Source of the DNA: Neurospora intermedia
Lineage: Eukaryota > Ascomycota > Sordariomycetes > Sordariales > Sordariaceae
DNA length: 64,000 nt
Direction of reading: 5' to 3'
Assembly (NCBI GenBank): GCA_037102815.1
Contig: BTPP01000002.1
Location: 6,014,001-6,078,000, forward strand
In this document: positions 32,609 through 43,756 of the stretch, piece by piece
Layout: the number at the start of each line of letters is the position of its first letter
Position numbering within the stretch: position 1 is the first letter of the stretch
The notes under the pieces: generated by a model
The model's database searches: none
Seen by the model: only the letters and a program-made list of their open reading frames with translations
What the model was told of the DNA's origin: nothing
Position numbers and translations under genes: made by a program

Positions 32609-34144
32609 ATGGCAGAGCAAGACGAAAGCAGAACCCCGCAAAACCGCGACCTGGCACCCGCACTCAAAAGAAAGAGAGGTCTCGTCCACGACGCCGTTTA
32701 CGAAAACGAGGAGCAGGCGCGAATCGAGCGGCTGCCATTCGAAGGGGGCTTGCTGAGCCAAAAAGCCCACAGTCAAGTTTGCTTCAAGAACAATGGCCCA
32801 AACCACAAGGATCACCTCGAGCTCATGGGCCGCGGCAACTCTGCGGTTAACTGGATTGCTCCAGACAGGCAGATCAAGAAACCTGGGCATCAGCTTGTGG
32901 CAAAGATTGCGCTAGATGACGACAGCTTTGAGGCTTTCAAAAAGTCCATACAAAGAGAGGCTCGCGGGGCCGGCGGGGTCTTGGCCAATATCTGGGTTCA
33001 GATCCACGAGCCGCCTACCAACGAGGAAGAGACGAACAATGGCGTTAACGAACAGTCAACTGCGGCCGATCTTGCCGACGAAGTGTCATCTGCGCCCGTG
33101 GTCACGGAGGAAGTGCCGGCACAAGGTGGTTCTCACTCGTTGAGTAGTGGCCCATCTGGTCCGTTTCGATTCGGCTCTCCTTCGTCGTTCATTGACGCTC
33201 GATCCCCGGTGCCGCAGCAAATGGCGGCAGTCAGTGCTGCGGTCGCGATTGACCCCTTTGCCGAGCAGTATGTTTACACGGGTATGCTTCCGCCCCGGAA
33301 ACGCCGGCCGATAGCTGCCGATATTTTCGGCGTGCCTTTGCACGAAAAAAATCATGCTCGTTCACAGCCACAGCCCAGCCTAAGCTGCCCTTACTGCAAG
33401 CTCCATGCGCGTGAGGATGCTGACACTCACGAGCTTTGTGACTGTGGCTATGCGTCGCCCCTTGGAGACATTCCCGGTTGCCCAGTGTGCAATACACTGA
33501 GCCACTTTTTTGATGCCTGCAAGAAGAGAAAGGTGTCTGGGGATGACAGGCGCCATGAGGACTGGAAGTATCTCATCCAGTACCGCTCCGGACTCCCTCC
33601 TGTCCGCACCAAGATGGCATGGCCTGATCTGGCAGTTGAGATGCGCATGGAACCCCCGTATGGTTTCCCCATCACCAAGAGTCTGGCGATCGAGGTCAGA
33701 AATATTCATGATCATGGTGACAGACATCATGACCCTCTGACTAGGACGCTGGACAAGATCCGGACGAATCTGGAGCGCTTGAGGGCTTCCGAGGTCTTCG
33801 CTGGCATGGGCAACCAGTCGGTTGATCATCTGTCAGATGGCTCTGGCGCTTCTGGCAGCAACACCATAGACCCGGATAATGCCCCGGCCTCTCACAATGC
33901 TCCTGTTGCCTCGGCTGGCCCTGTTGTCCCGGCTGGCCCTGTTGTCCCGGCTGGTCATGTTGGCCATGTTGCCCCGGCTCGCCCTGTTGGCCACGTTGCC
34001 CCGGCTGGCGCTATTGTCCCGGCTGGCGCTATTGTCCCGGCTGGACGTGTTGGCCCAGTTCAGTCACAGGTGGACACTGACATGGATGACGATCTAGAGA
34101 TGTCGATTGTGCGTATCCAGATGCACTCGGAGGATTGGGAGTAG
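32609..34144 (+). CDS. CCHC zinc-knuckle protein of unknown family with minisatellite C-terminus
   Basis: Single-exon gene, 511 residues from ATG 32609. Residues about 255-310 are Cys/His-rich: CPYC, then CDC, then CPVCNTLSHFFDAC, which fits the CX2CX4HX4C zinc knuckle exactly and is followed by KKRK. Such knuckles bind RNA or single-stranded DNA and occur in Gag proteins and cellular RNA-binding proteins. A basic stretch, ALKRKRG, lies near the N-terminus. The C-terminal quarter is a repeat of PVVPAG-type units encoded by an 18-bp minisatellite (33899-34059), followed by an acidic end. No integrase, protease or polymerase is nearby, so an intact retroelement is excluded. Function unknown. 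Confidence 0.75.
   Translation: MAEQDESRTPQNRDLAPALKRKRGLVHDAVYENEEQARIERLPFEGGLLSQKAHSQVCFKNNGPNHKDHLELMGRGNSAVNWIAPDRQIKKPGHQLVAKIALDDDSFEAFKKSIQREARGAGGVLANIWVQIHEPPTNEEETNNGVNEQSTAADLADEVSSAPVVTEEVPAQGGSHSLSSGPSGPFRFGSPSSFIDARSPVPQQMAAVSAAVAIDPFAEQYVYTGMLPPRKRRPIAADIFGVPLHEKNHARSQPQPSLSCPYCKLHAREDADTHELCDCGYASPLGDIPGCPVCNTLSHFFDACKKRKVSGDDRRHEDWKYLIQYRSGLPPVRTKMAWPDLAVEMRMEPPYGFPITKSLAIEVRNIHDHGDRHHDPLTRTLDKIRTNLERLRASEVFAGMGNQSVDHLSDGSGASGSNTIDPDNAPASHNAPVASAGPVVPAGPVVPAGHVGHVAPARPVGHVAPAGAIVPAGAIVPAGRVGPVQSQVDTDMDDDLEMSIVRIQMHSEDWE
33899..34059 (+). repeat. 18-bp coding minisatellite
   Basis: About nine degenerate units of the type CCTGTTGTCCCGGCTGGC lie in frame inside the zinc-knuckle gene and encode PVVPAG variants (PVVPAG, HVGHVAPA, AIVPAG). 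Adjacent identical units indicate recent slippage or unequal exchange, so copy number probably varies between strains. Confidence 0.85.
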
Positions 34145-34421
34145 GTAGTTGAAATCCTATTATTATATAACCCTCTTAATGTTCCGCGTCTTTTCCATTG
34201 CCATTCGTAGCACATTCAGAAGCTATTACGTTAGATAATTCTGCCTTGAAAGCAGGTACAAACATCTATAGCCGACTAAGTAAAAAATATAATATACGTA
34301 CGTTTCCGCTTAAGCGCTAGTGCAATGTGCGTATTCTCCCGCTTAAACGTTAATGCAAACTTTGCACCTGCCAACTTCCACTCAAAATCAACCTTTGCAA
34401 TACACGCGCTTAAAGCTAGTG
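34145..34421. other. AT-richer spacer with fragments of the downstream repeat
   Basis: The spacer after the zinc-knuckle gene drops in GC content. From about 34296 it carries short scattered matches to the tandem repeat that follows (CGCTTAA, TAGTGCAATGT, CCGCTTAA). Confidence 0.5.
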
Positions 34422-34571
34422 CAATGTACGGACTTTCCCGCTTAATAGCGAGCGCAAAGTTTGTGCTCGGCTACACACGCCCAATCTTGACTGTCACAAT
34501 GTACGTACTTTCCCGCTCCAGAGCGAGCACAAAGTTCGTGCTCGGCTATACACACCCAATCTTTAACCTTA
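34422..34571 (+). repeat. Two 75-bp tandem repeat copies
   Basis: Copy 1 (34422-34496) and copy 2 (34497-34571) both begin CAATGTAC, continue ACTTTCCCGCT, AGCGAGC, CAAAGTT, GTGCTCGGCTA and end CCCAATCTT. They differ at scattered positions. Partial older copies precede them from about 34296. Confidence 0.8.
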
Positions 34572-34592
34572 TGCCCACTACACAATGTCAAT

Positions 34593-34994
34593 TCACACCA
34601 GCAATCCAACAGCCAACAGGGCCCAAACTCCCACCCCAAACAATGTCGTCCTCGAACGCGCCGCGGTGTTCTTCACTTGCCCGCCACTAATATACCTCGA
34701 GATTCCCGTCTTAGCCCTTATACAGTAGCTCATTTCGTCAAGAACCGCACCCTCCTCGAGCTTCTGCCCACCTCGTGTTTTAAGAAAGGTGTCTGGAATC
34801 AAGCACCACAAGACGCATCCTTCAAAGCCGTAATCGCCACTAATGTGCACCTCGTTGGGGGCGCAGCAATTGGTCATGCCCACGAACGATTCGTTCCAGT
34901 TGGGAATAACAAAAACGCTGCGGTCCATGGGTAGACCGGGGATGTTCTGGAGGTCGGGGAGGGCATCATGGTCGCACGTGCGGTTGGCGGACAT
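34593..34994 (-). CDS. Small cysteine-containing GPI-type surface protein, 5' end uncertain
   Basis: The 133 residues from ATG 34994 contain six cysteines (RTC, NCCAP, GCVLWC, MSYC), two NxS/T sites and a hydrophobic C-terminal tail (FGVGVWALLAVGLLV) after a Ser/Arg spacer, the pattern of a GPI-anchored surface protein. A signal peptide is expected but absent here. A perfect intron end (ACTAAC...GTACAG) lies just upstream, with donor GTATGT at about 35066, so at least one upstream exon probably exists. The sequence before that donor gives no ATG in the required frame without a further intron; a candidate is ATGTCTTGG...GGTAAG near 35194-35214. The gene may be multi-exon or have lost its 5' end. 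Confidence 0.5.
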   Translation of the reverse strand: MSANRTCDHDALPDLQNIPGLPMDRSVFVIPNWNESFVGMTNCCAPNEVHISGDYGFEGCVLWCLIPDTFLKTRGGQKLEEGAVLDEMSYCIRAKTGISRYISGGQVKNTAARSRTTLFGVGVWALLAVGLLV

Positions 34995-36648
34995 TTCGGT
35001 GGTGGGTGGCTGTACGATCTTGTTAGTCTGGTTGATATCATACCAAAAACAGCCGTTGGACATACCAGATGGTCCTGCAGTGCTGAAATGTGGCAGCTTT
35101 TTGCTCAGGAATCGCGATAGCAAATGTTGGTTGTGGGATGCAAAGCAAAGGGATGATGTTGGTCTAGGGAAGTGGACTACATAAAGACTCTTACCCTTGT
35201 AAAAGCCAAGACATAAGGCGTATTAATGGGCACTTTTTGCGGCCGTGATACTGGGCTAACACTGGTTTGATTCGATGTAGTATTGACAAGGTGCCAGTGT
35301 AACTGGGGCTTGGTACCCTTGACTCTTGGGCAGTGACTGGTTCATGTCTTTATCCACAGCTGGTATCTGCACGGATCTAAAACCGACCCAATCGACTGGA
35401 AACGACTATAAGCACAGCACAAAGATGGACCGTTGGCGCCAACAAGCTCTTGGCTGAACAGCCTGAATGCCATAGGGGTTTCTTAGCCAACCACTACGTC
35501 TGGAGCGATATCACCTCAAGGTCAACTGATCATGGGAGAGGCACAGTTGGCGAACAAAGTTTGTGTGAGGTTGAGGTTAAGAATACATTGGTATTTGGGA
35601 AGATGGGGACATGCGATTCGAGATAAAGTTTCGATGTACAGGAAACCGTGTGCTGGACGAGTGAGCAGATTGGAGACGACTGGCGCGAGATTCCCTACTG
35701 GGGGAATGCCTTTGAACCTCAGATGCTAACGTCGATGGTGAAAGGAAGCACGTCTGTATGGATATGAGCGCATGGTATATTTCGTGGTAGGCCTTCGAGA
35801 CTCGGGTGCAAGCCTGGGTTTAGACTCGGATATTGTATGTGTTCGGTTGGGACAGCTTCGCGACGACGGGACGAGATCGTAAATGGTAGAGAGGCATGGC
35901 AGATTGAGGGACGACACGATGCTTTAAATGAGTCACTGTGTTGATGCTGGTCAGTACCTGAAGCACGCAAGAGCCGAAGAAAGATGGGAAGCTTACTCTG
36001 GTAGATATACCTACCTCGGAAGACTGGCATGGTAGGCAAACAGGACCATAGCCGCGGATGTCTTGCATTTCCTCACCCCTGATTTCGACCTTTTGTTATC
36101 GTGCATGCAAATCTCTCCCGGGTCCCTGTGTTTGTCAAGTTCCACCGCGACATTGACGAGATGAACAGCCTTTGTGCATCTTGGGCTATGCTAGGGCCGT
36201 GTCGACAATGATATGTGGCGACAGGTAAGGGCGATGGACTGTCCCATACAGCCGAGTGGTCGAGGATATGCAGTGTTCTTCTGAATCTGGTCTCGGGCCG
36301 TAGTCGGAGACAATTGCGTGCTCGATCGGGATACTGGCTAGCGGAGTCGGGAGGCAACACGATGCTGTGATGGGAAGCAAGGTCAGCTTAAACACACTGA
36401 ATCGAAAGGAGAGACAGACTGACCGATAGCTAATTGACTCGTCGATCAAAAGATTGGGATTCCTGCGAGTGAAGACGTTCTGATGCCGGTCGGGGACGAT
36501 TGAAGCAAACAGAGTGCAGAATGCATGGTGCAGGAACGACCGGCATTCGCAGGAAGCAGAATGCAAGGAACATCGAATCAAGAAAACAAAAGACCGTTGT
36601 AACAAAATGCGCTATAAAATTCTATCATCATTCACAAGTTGCAATGCA
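34995..36648. other. Intergenic region including possible 5' exons
   Basis: Nothing firmly recognised apart from the possible upstream exons of the small GPI-type protein between 35040 and 35220. Minus-strand open frames at 35719-36605 show no domain. The right end probably contains the catalase 3'UTR. Confidence 0.4.
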
Positions 36649-38256
36649 TCACTCATCCTTTGAATCCTTACACCTCATTCCCTTCCCCTTTACCGGCGCC
36701 TTGTCGTGCTCAATGCCCGCACCGCCCTTCTTCTCAAGCTCATCCAACTCCCTTTGGATAGCTTCGCCCACCTCCTGATCAACCTTACTAAACATCTCGA
36801 CTGTCTTCTTCTGCACCTCCGGCAACGCCTTGCCCACATGCGCCGCCACGTTCTTGGCAAACCGCTTGTCTTCTCCGGTCTCCTTAAAGATCTTCCACAG
36901 ATCCCTCGGCTGCTCGAAATCGAGGTCGGTCACTTCCGAGGTGAACAAGGCAACCTTACCGGCCCACTCGTCGTGAGCGACATCAGGGGGACCGAAACGC
37001 ATGGGACGGAAGGAAGACCGCACATAATCCGGGTCGCCGCCATAGTTACCGTCTACGCGCATTGGACCGTCACGCTGGTACGGAGAATAGACGTGCAAGG
37101 CGCGGTTGCAAGGGAGTTGTTGGTAGTTGGGTCCGACACGGTAGCGGGCGGCATCAGGGTAGGAGAACATTCTAGCCTGGAGCATGGGATCGGCGCTAGG
37201 GCCAATGCCAGGGACCATGGTGGAGGGGGAGAAGGCGGCTTGCTCGATATCCTGGAAGTGGTTTTCCGGGTTCTTGTTAAGCCTGAGTTTACCGATGGGA
37301 CGCAGAGGATAGTCCCGATGCGACCAGGTCTGCGTAATGTCAAAGATGTTGTACCGGTAGGTTTCGGCGTCCTTGGGGTCCATGATCTGGAAGTACATGG
37401 TCCAGGTGGGGTAGTCGCCGCGCTCAATGGCATTGTACATGTCCTTGATGTGGTAGTCGGGTTCTTCGCCGGCCAGTCGGAGGGCTTCGTCGGACTCGAG
37501 GTTCTTGATGCCGGCATCGGGCTTCAAGTGGATCTTGACGTACTTGAACGTGCCGTCCTCGGGCTTGCCGAACTTGTAGGTGTGGTTGCCAAAGGCGTTG
37601 ACATTGCGGAGAGAGGCGGGGATGCCACGGCCGCCAAAGAGCTGCATCAGGCAGTGGACGCCTTCTTGGTTGTTGTTGTGGAAATCCCAGAACATGGTCG
37701 AGTCGGGCACGTTGGTCTGGGGGTGACGCTTGTGGGAGCGGTTGAGACTGGGGAACTTGACGGGATCGCGGATGAAGAAGACGGGCAGGTCATTGCCGAC
37801 AAAGTCCCAGTTGCCCTCCTCGGTGAAGAACTTGACAGCGAAACCGCGGATATCACGAACCGTGTCCGCAGAGCCCTTCTCGCCCGCCACCGTGGAAATA
37901 CGGGCCAAGACCTTGGTCTTCTTTCCGACCTTGTTGAGAAAGTCAACAGATGTAAAGTCCGAGACATCTTCCGTGCACTCAAACTCTCCCCAGGCACCGG
38001 CGGCCTTGGCGTGGACGACACGTTCGGGGATGCGTTCTCGGGGGAAGTGTGCGAGGGTCTCGATCAACTGGGTGTCTGCGAGGAGAGAGAGGGCTCCGCC
38101 ACGAGGCTTCGAGCCCATCAGGACCGTGGCAGCCGAAGGGTCCTGAACGGGGCGTCCCTCGGCAAGTGTGTAAACTGGTGCGTCGTTCTAGAAGAAGTAG
38201 AGGTCAGTATGGGCGGATCTTGTGGAGGGCACAAAAGACAAACTTACTGAAGACAT
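36649..38256 (-). CDS. cat-4: Small-subunit catalase, probably the cat-4 orthologue
   Basis: Haem catalase that converts hydrogen peroxide to water and oxygen. A first coding exon of just nine bases (38248-38256, Met-Ser-Ser) is joined by a GTAAGT...CTAG intron to exon 36649-38187, giving 515 residues, the size of small-subunit, clade 3-type catalases and not the 700+ residue large-subunit fungal enzymes. The active-site His lies in ERVVHAKAAGAWGEFE (His 62), the distal Asn region in GNDLPVFFIRDP and the proximal haem Tyr in FSYPDAARYRVGPNYQQLP (Tyr 346). There is no signal peptide and no C-terminal SKL; the end is basic then acidic. The symbol rests on this being the small-subunit catalase of Neurospora, from memory, so orthology is probable rather than shown. 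It is divergent from the permease gene. Confidence 0.93.
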
Positions 38257-40862
38257 GATGGCGATGATGGTAAAATATGGCGTGGGATACTATGCTGAGA
38301 CAACATCCGAACCTCCTAGATCACGGCTGCTGTCTTTATATCGGGTTGGATGTTGACATCGCCATGATTGTCTCCCTGGTGGTGACCGGTGGGTCTCCTA
38401 TCGCGACTGGATACCATGACATCACCACTTGCTGGAACCCAACTTGCACACGCACAACGTCCGACGAAGGAGAGCATACACGCGACATCCGTGGTCTCCG
38501 GGCCAAGGCAATTGCACGAACGAGCCATGTTTGTGGCTGTAGTGGAGTGGATTATCTAGTTATGTGTTGTCCATGATGCTGTTTGGTCCTTGATTCGAGT
38601 GCAATGTTTCCTTTGTCAGCACCGTTTTCGGGTTGCTGTCCAGGGCCCTGTTTGCCTTCCATTGCCAACATCATCGGAGGAAACCGGTGCGCTGAACCCT
38701 CAGATATCGCGAGAGCCGTTGCTACACGTCACTTGGGTGTAACCAGACTGGAGGAGTAGAGACTCGAGACATGCTTTCGACATTCGTGTTGGGGATGTTG
38801 CAGTCACTTGGCTGGCGTCCATCTAAAGCGACCAGAACCCGAGTCGTCGGAGGTAGTGGCAGCAAAAGCCCATTTGGAATGATGGAAAGGTCGGAGTGAA
38901 AGCCCAGCATACAAAGTCGGCACGTCGTATTCGATCGCAATAGCCACTTCCAATGGACTCTTCTGCATTGTCAGGACAATAAGTCGCGGCCATTGGCTAT
39001 GTTTCTCGTCGGATGGTAGCGAAAAGGAAGGTGGGTCCTCAGAGATCGCATCCGACCGAAACACATCAAGTCGTCCGCGACCCTGTCGGCGTGGTCAAGA
39101 CGGAAGAGTGGGGGAAGTCCCAAAGGCCAAGGAGTCATTAAACAGCGTCGCTGGGCATCGAAGACAAGCGCTGAGGCTCTTGATGGACAAGACAGTCAGT
39201 GTTGTTGTGAAGATGCTGAGAATGCAGGATAAACCACCCAATCAGCCAGATTAGTGAAGGGTGAAAGCTGAGCCACTAGCGGGCACACTGCGCGGCACTC
39301 GGAGATCGGCGGAATATCGTCGACATTGTTGCCGTCGGTGAAGAATGCGATATTTTCTTGCGAGAACATGCGCTGGCGAGCCTTAGTTTGCATGTAGTTT
39401 GATGATGTATAGGTAATCAGAGGTTTGAAGTCGTTATCATTCCCCACGAAATGTCATTTCCGAAGTGCATCCAGTCGAAGGTGTCGCTCCCAAACCGAGA
39501 CAAGCGAGCGGACGAGACAGGCCGAATTGACCGGAATGACGACGCACGGCCGTGCAGCCGGCACGACTGTAGCCGCCATTGACCAATCACAGCCCCCAGA
39601 AAATTTTTGTCAGGGGGAAAAAGGCGGGGGTGGGTGTTGGATGCTGCCTTCCGCACGTGAAGACAGGCCTCCATGTCTTCAGCCCGTGCTCCTCGCATTG
39701 CGTGATTGAACCCCGGAGGCTCTGAAATCTGTTGGTTCGCGGGGGGAGGCCTGAAGTGTGTTTGAATTCCTGACAACCTTCATTTGGTAATGAAGATCAG
39801 TGGCCACGGCCCGTCGGGCGATAGACAAGGGCCGACAGGGACTGTCAAGAAGTGTCAGCAAGTGTGGGGCCAAGCTGTCAAGGCAACCTCAGAACACGGA
39901 CTGCAACCCAACAGCGTGGGTGTGCAGTGCGCTCAGACTGCATGGTCATGAAGAAATCATCAACGAGACGACACAATGAGACGAACTCACCCACATCAAA
40001 CCAGGGGCACACCCGCCCATTGGTGTTCTGGAAGGCGGGCCAATTTCGAGAATTCTGCTCTGTTGGTTCGGGTGGCGTTTCGTCCATGCATGGAAATCTT
40101 CCGATGTGTGGCTGCCCCGGCGCATTGAGTGTGCCAACCCTAACCTTCCCGAAAAGACGGCATCGCCAATCCCGTTCGAGAACACCGGTGAAAAGCGCAG
40201 AGGTAATGTCGGTCGCTGTTCCCACTGCGGAAGCTCCAAGACTTTGACAACGACGCTAGAGATATCATCAAAGATAACTCCTCAGCGCGCCTCAAATCCA
40301 CCATTCAGATGGCCTGGCCTGGCCACCCCCGCCGATCCTGATAACACCCCCCTCCCCTCGGGCTCCACCCGGCTAGAACCGGTAGCGCACGCTTTGCCCA
40401 GAGCAGTCTTGCCTCTCCAGAGTCACATCTCCGACACAGGCAAGTGGAAAAAAGCTAGCGCGTACCCATCTGCTACCGTGACGCTTCACGCCCAGAGTAC
40501 AACTTGAACTGAGTCAATAACCCCAGACCCCTCCCCGTCATACAATTATCTTTCTTGCTGATCCCGTCCCTTCGCACTACAGTCCAGTCCACTAGAAGCA
40601 CTCCAGCCACGTTCCTTGATTCCACTTGTCCTGCACAATTCTGCCCTGGCCGAAACCTTAAAGACGCAGTTGGCAGAAGGGTCCAACTCCAGCGCGTCCG
40701 GTCCTCGCCGTCTCTTCGCCACAACTCCAGACGACATCAATTCCCTCTCGTCCCATCTTTGGCTCAAGAAGCGCAAAGACCACAACCTACACCGCACCGC
40801 CCGACAACGACTGTCCTAGCAACCCTCAGCTGAGCGACAAAGAGACCTATACATACATAAAC
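38257..40862. other. 2.6-kb divergent intergenic region
   Basis: Between the start codons of catalase (minus) and the amino-acid permease (plus). No gene supported. The last 700 bp are pyrimidine-rich and probably include the permease promoter and 5'UTR. Short open frames on both strands lack domain features. Confidence 0.45.
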
Positions 40863-42625
40863 ATGGCGGTGCGAGAAAGTACGCCGCCGGCGCCAGCGAG
40901 TCCCGGCTCCTCCGCTGCCGGATCGCCACCCGGAAGCGCAACCAAAAAGGACTTTGTCAAGGAACAGTCCACCGCTGATGACGATGCGGCCTCCTTTGCC
41001 GAGCACAACGCCGGTCCCGAGCTGAAGCGCAGGCTCAAGTCTCGCCATTTGCAAATGATTGCCATTGGTATGTAACTCGGGATGCAATTTTCTCTCCGGC
41101 AGGACACCGACTGACTGACAGCATAGGTGGTACTATTGGTACTGGTCTCTTCATCGGTTCCGGCAGTGCCCTCGCCAAGTCGGGCCCTGCTGGCGTCCTC
41201 ATCGGCTACTGCTTTATCGCCTCCATTGTCTACAGCATCATGATGTCCCTCGGTGAAATGGCCACCTACGTCCCCGTTACCGGCGGTTTCACCACGTACG
41301 CGGCTCGCTTCGTCGACAGCTCTCTCGGTTTCTCCATGTCGTGGATCTACTGGTTCTCCTGGGCCATTACCTTTGCGCTCGAGCTGGTCGCTACTGGTCT
41401 GATCATTCAGTATTGGGACGACTCTCTGTCCATCGGTATTTTCATCGCCATCTTCTGGGTCGTCATTTTCGTCATCAACCTGTTCCCCGTGTCCTGGTAC
41501 GGCGAGGCTGAATTCTGGATGTCCTCTGTCAAGGTTATCACCGTTCTCGGCTTCCTCATCTTCGGCATCTGCATCAACGCCGGCGCCGGTCAGCAGGGCT
41601 ACATTGGCTTCAAGTACTGGCACGAGCCGGGTGCTTTTGCTCCCTACATTGTTGACCCTAGCCGCCCTGTCGCCAAGTGGGTTGGTTTCTGGTCCGTCAT
41701 GATCCAGGCCGGCTTCTCCTTCCAGGGCACCGAGCTTGTCGGTATCGCTGCTGGCGAGACCGAAGACCCGCGCCGCAACGTCCCCCGTGCGATCCGCATG
41801 ACCTTTTACCGTATCTTCCTCTTCTTCATCATGACTGTCTTCTTCATCGGCATCCTCATCCCCTACGACAACAAGGACCTGAACAATGGCGGCTACACCG
41901 CGGCTGCCTCTCCCTTTGTTATTGCGGCCCAGCTCGCCGGCGTCAAGGTCCTACCCGACATCATCAACGCTGTTTTGCTTACTGTCGTCCTCTCTGCCGC
42001 CAACTCCAACGTCTACTCGGGCTCTCGTGTCCTCGTCTCCCTCGCCAACGACGGCATGGCCCCCAAGTGGTTCAAGTTGACCACCAAGTCCGGCGTCCCC
42101 TATATTGCCGTCATGTTTACCTCGGCGTTTGGTTTCCTCGGCTTCCTCAACCTCTCTCCCAACGGCAGCCAGGCCTTCGACTGGCTTCTCAACATTTCGG
42201 GCGTCGCGGGTTTCATCGCCTGGTCCGGCATCCTCATCGCCCACCTCCGCTTCATGAAGGGTCTTGAGGCGCACGGCATCCCCCGCTCCAAGCTGCCCTA
42301 TCGCGCCACCTGGGCCCCTTACTACGTCTACTACGCCCTGTTCTTCTGCATCTTGATTACCCTGACCCAAGGCTTCACCGCGTTCATGCCCTGGAACGTC
42401 GAAGACTTCTTCGTGGCGTACGTGTCGCTCATCATTTTTGCTGTCCTGTACCTGGGCCACAAGCTCTATACCCTCGTTGTCTATGGCGCTGCGGCGTGTA
42501 AGCCGGTCTCTGCCAAGGACATGGATGTTACTACTGGGTCTTTGGATCTGGATGCCGAGATCCCCGACGAGGTCGAGGAGCCTACGAGTATCTGGAAGAA
42601 GATTGGAACGGGTATCATGGGTTAA
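40863..42625 (+). CDS. Amino-acid permease of the yeast/fungal AAP (APC) family
   Basis: Plasma-membrane amino-acid/proton symporter. Exons 40863-41067 and 41127-42625 (GTATGT...GCATAG intron) give 567 residues, usual for the family. The cytosolic N-terminus is Pro/Ser-rich, then [29 protein letters not shown], the first-helix family signature, which the intron splits inside a glycine codon. About twelve hydrophobic segments follow; family stretches include FVDSSLGFSMSWIYW, GAGQQGYIGFKYW, GFSFQGTELVGIAAGETEDP and NSNVYSGSRVLVSLANDGMAP. The tail is acidic and cytosolic. Substrate range cannot be read from the sequence; resemblance is to general permeases. Confidence 0.93.
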
Positions 42626-43004
42626 GGGGATGGTATAATGGAAGGTTTGATGTACGTTATGGGTTACGAACGATGGATGAGGAGTGGATTGGATATGAAC
42701 AGGGAACGATGGAACGGGCATATACACGATGCCTTGTAATTTCTGTTTATACAAGCGACTTATGTTGAATTTTCGTTTTTCTGGATGTACACTCAAAAAA
42801 GAAGGCGGCGGTGTTACATAGAATGATACCCCGGTGCAGCTAGACAAAAAAGATAGTAATTCACTGCATGTTTTGAACGGCAATGTGTGTGGTCCTTCAA
42901 TTTCCTGACATATATCAAGCAGCCGCATCCATGTGTGGAAGGCATGGTTGCTCGGTTTACTTGAAACAAGCACGGCATGGAAATCGAACCACGGGAGTCT
43001 GGAT
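42626..43004. other. Convergent 3' spacer
   Basis: About 380 bp between the stops of the permease (plus) and the TMEM97-like gene (minus). No gene seen; it holds the 3'UTRs. Confidence 0.5.
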
Positions 43005-43756
43005 TTACTGCCCCTTCCTCCTCTGCCTCTCCTCCATAGCCTCGTCAGCAACCTTGATCCTCCCCAGGATCCTCCTAGCCATGTCAACAGCCATAATGCT
43101 GGCTGTTTGTCTGTTGTCAGCATCTCTGTGATTGATCATTTGATTAAGAACGGGGCAACTTACGAACCAAAAACCACGGCCCAAAGAACTGCAAAACCAT
43201 GGTCCTTTTCGCCTCCTCGCTATACACGGCCGGATCCCAATACCCGACATCGTAGATGCACACCAAGGTAGTCAAGGCCGTCTCCAGCGCATACACGAGG
43301 AAAAGAAGCTCATCCCGTCCCGTGGTTCCCTTTCTTTTCACTGCCAACAGAAAGAATCCGTAGAGCACCACGGGCAAGGTGAAGCCGAATTCGAGATACA
43401 AGAACAAACCGATCCAGGAGTCGTGGGAGCCCGGGACGGAGGTGGAGGGAGACCACTGTACGATGGGGTCGTTGTATTGGGCGATGTAGTCTTGGCGGGC
43501 TAGGTGGAAGATGTGTAGCGGGGCGGAGGGGGAGGAGTACCAGGACGAAGGGTAGAAGTGGAGGGCGTCGATGACTAGGAGGGGGTGAGGTTAGTGACTT
43601 TGGAGGTAGCGTAGGGACGGATATGGTTCCGTGGTCTCGGGAAGGCCGAGCCTGGCAGCTGATATCAAGAGGGAACGTACAAAGAATGATGGGGATCGAC
43701 AGCGCGAACCACGCCAGCCAGACGTAGTTCAGGCGGGATTCGTTGTAGACGGCCAT
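43005..43756 (-). CDS. EXPERA/TMEM97 (sigma-2 receptor)-like membrane protein
   Basis: Four-helix ER-type membrane protein of the EXPERA superfamily (TMEM97/MAC30, EBP relatives), linked in animals to sterol homeostasis. Exons 43681-43756, 43164-43574 and 43005-43102 give 194 residues; all introns are GT-AG. Intron 2 must use the second of two nearby acceptors (AAACAG, exon start 43102), because the first (CAACAG) would put the tail out of the frame that reads SIMAVDMARR. Helix 1 is in VWLAWFALSIPIILF; then the loop with LHFYPSSWYSS and YNDPIVQW; helix 2 includes LEFGFTLPVVLYGFFLL; two further hydrophobic segments follow, and the end is charged (RQRRKGQ), resembling a cytosolic tail. Family assignment rests on the pattern of helices and loops. 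Confidence 0.75.

Noticed and set aside
35719-36605. Overlapping minus-strand open frames of 63-139 codons
   Set aside because: No domain, no signal peptide and no consistent splice structure.
36706-38250. 514-codon open frame on the plus strand
   Set aside because: Exactly antisense to the catalase exon and without any recognisable domain; catalase motifs are decisive.
42965-43010. tRNA B-box-like sequence on the minus strand
   Set aside because: GGTTCGATTTCC is present, but no matching A box or cloverleaf could be formed.
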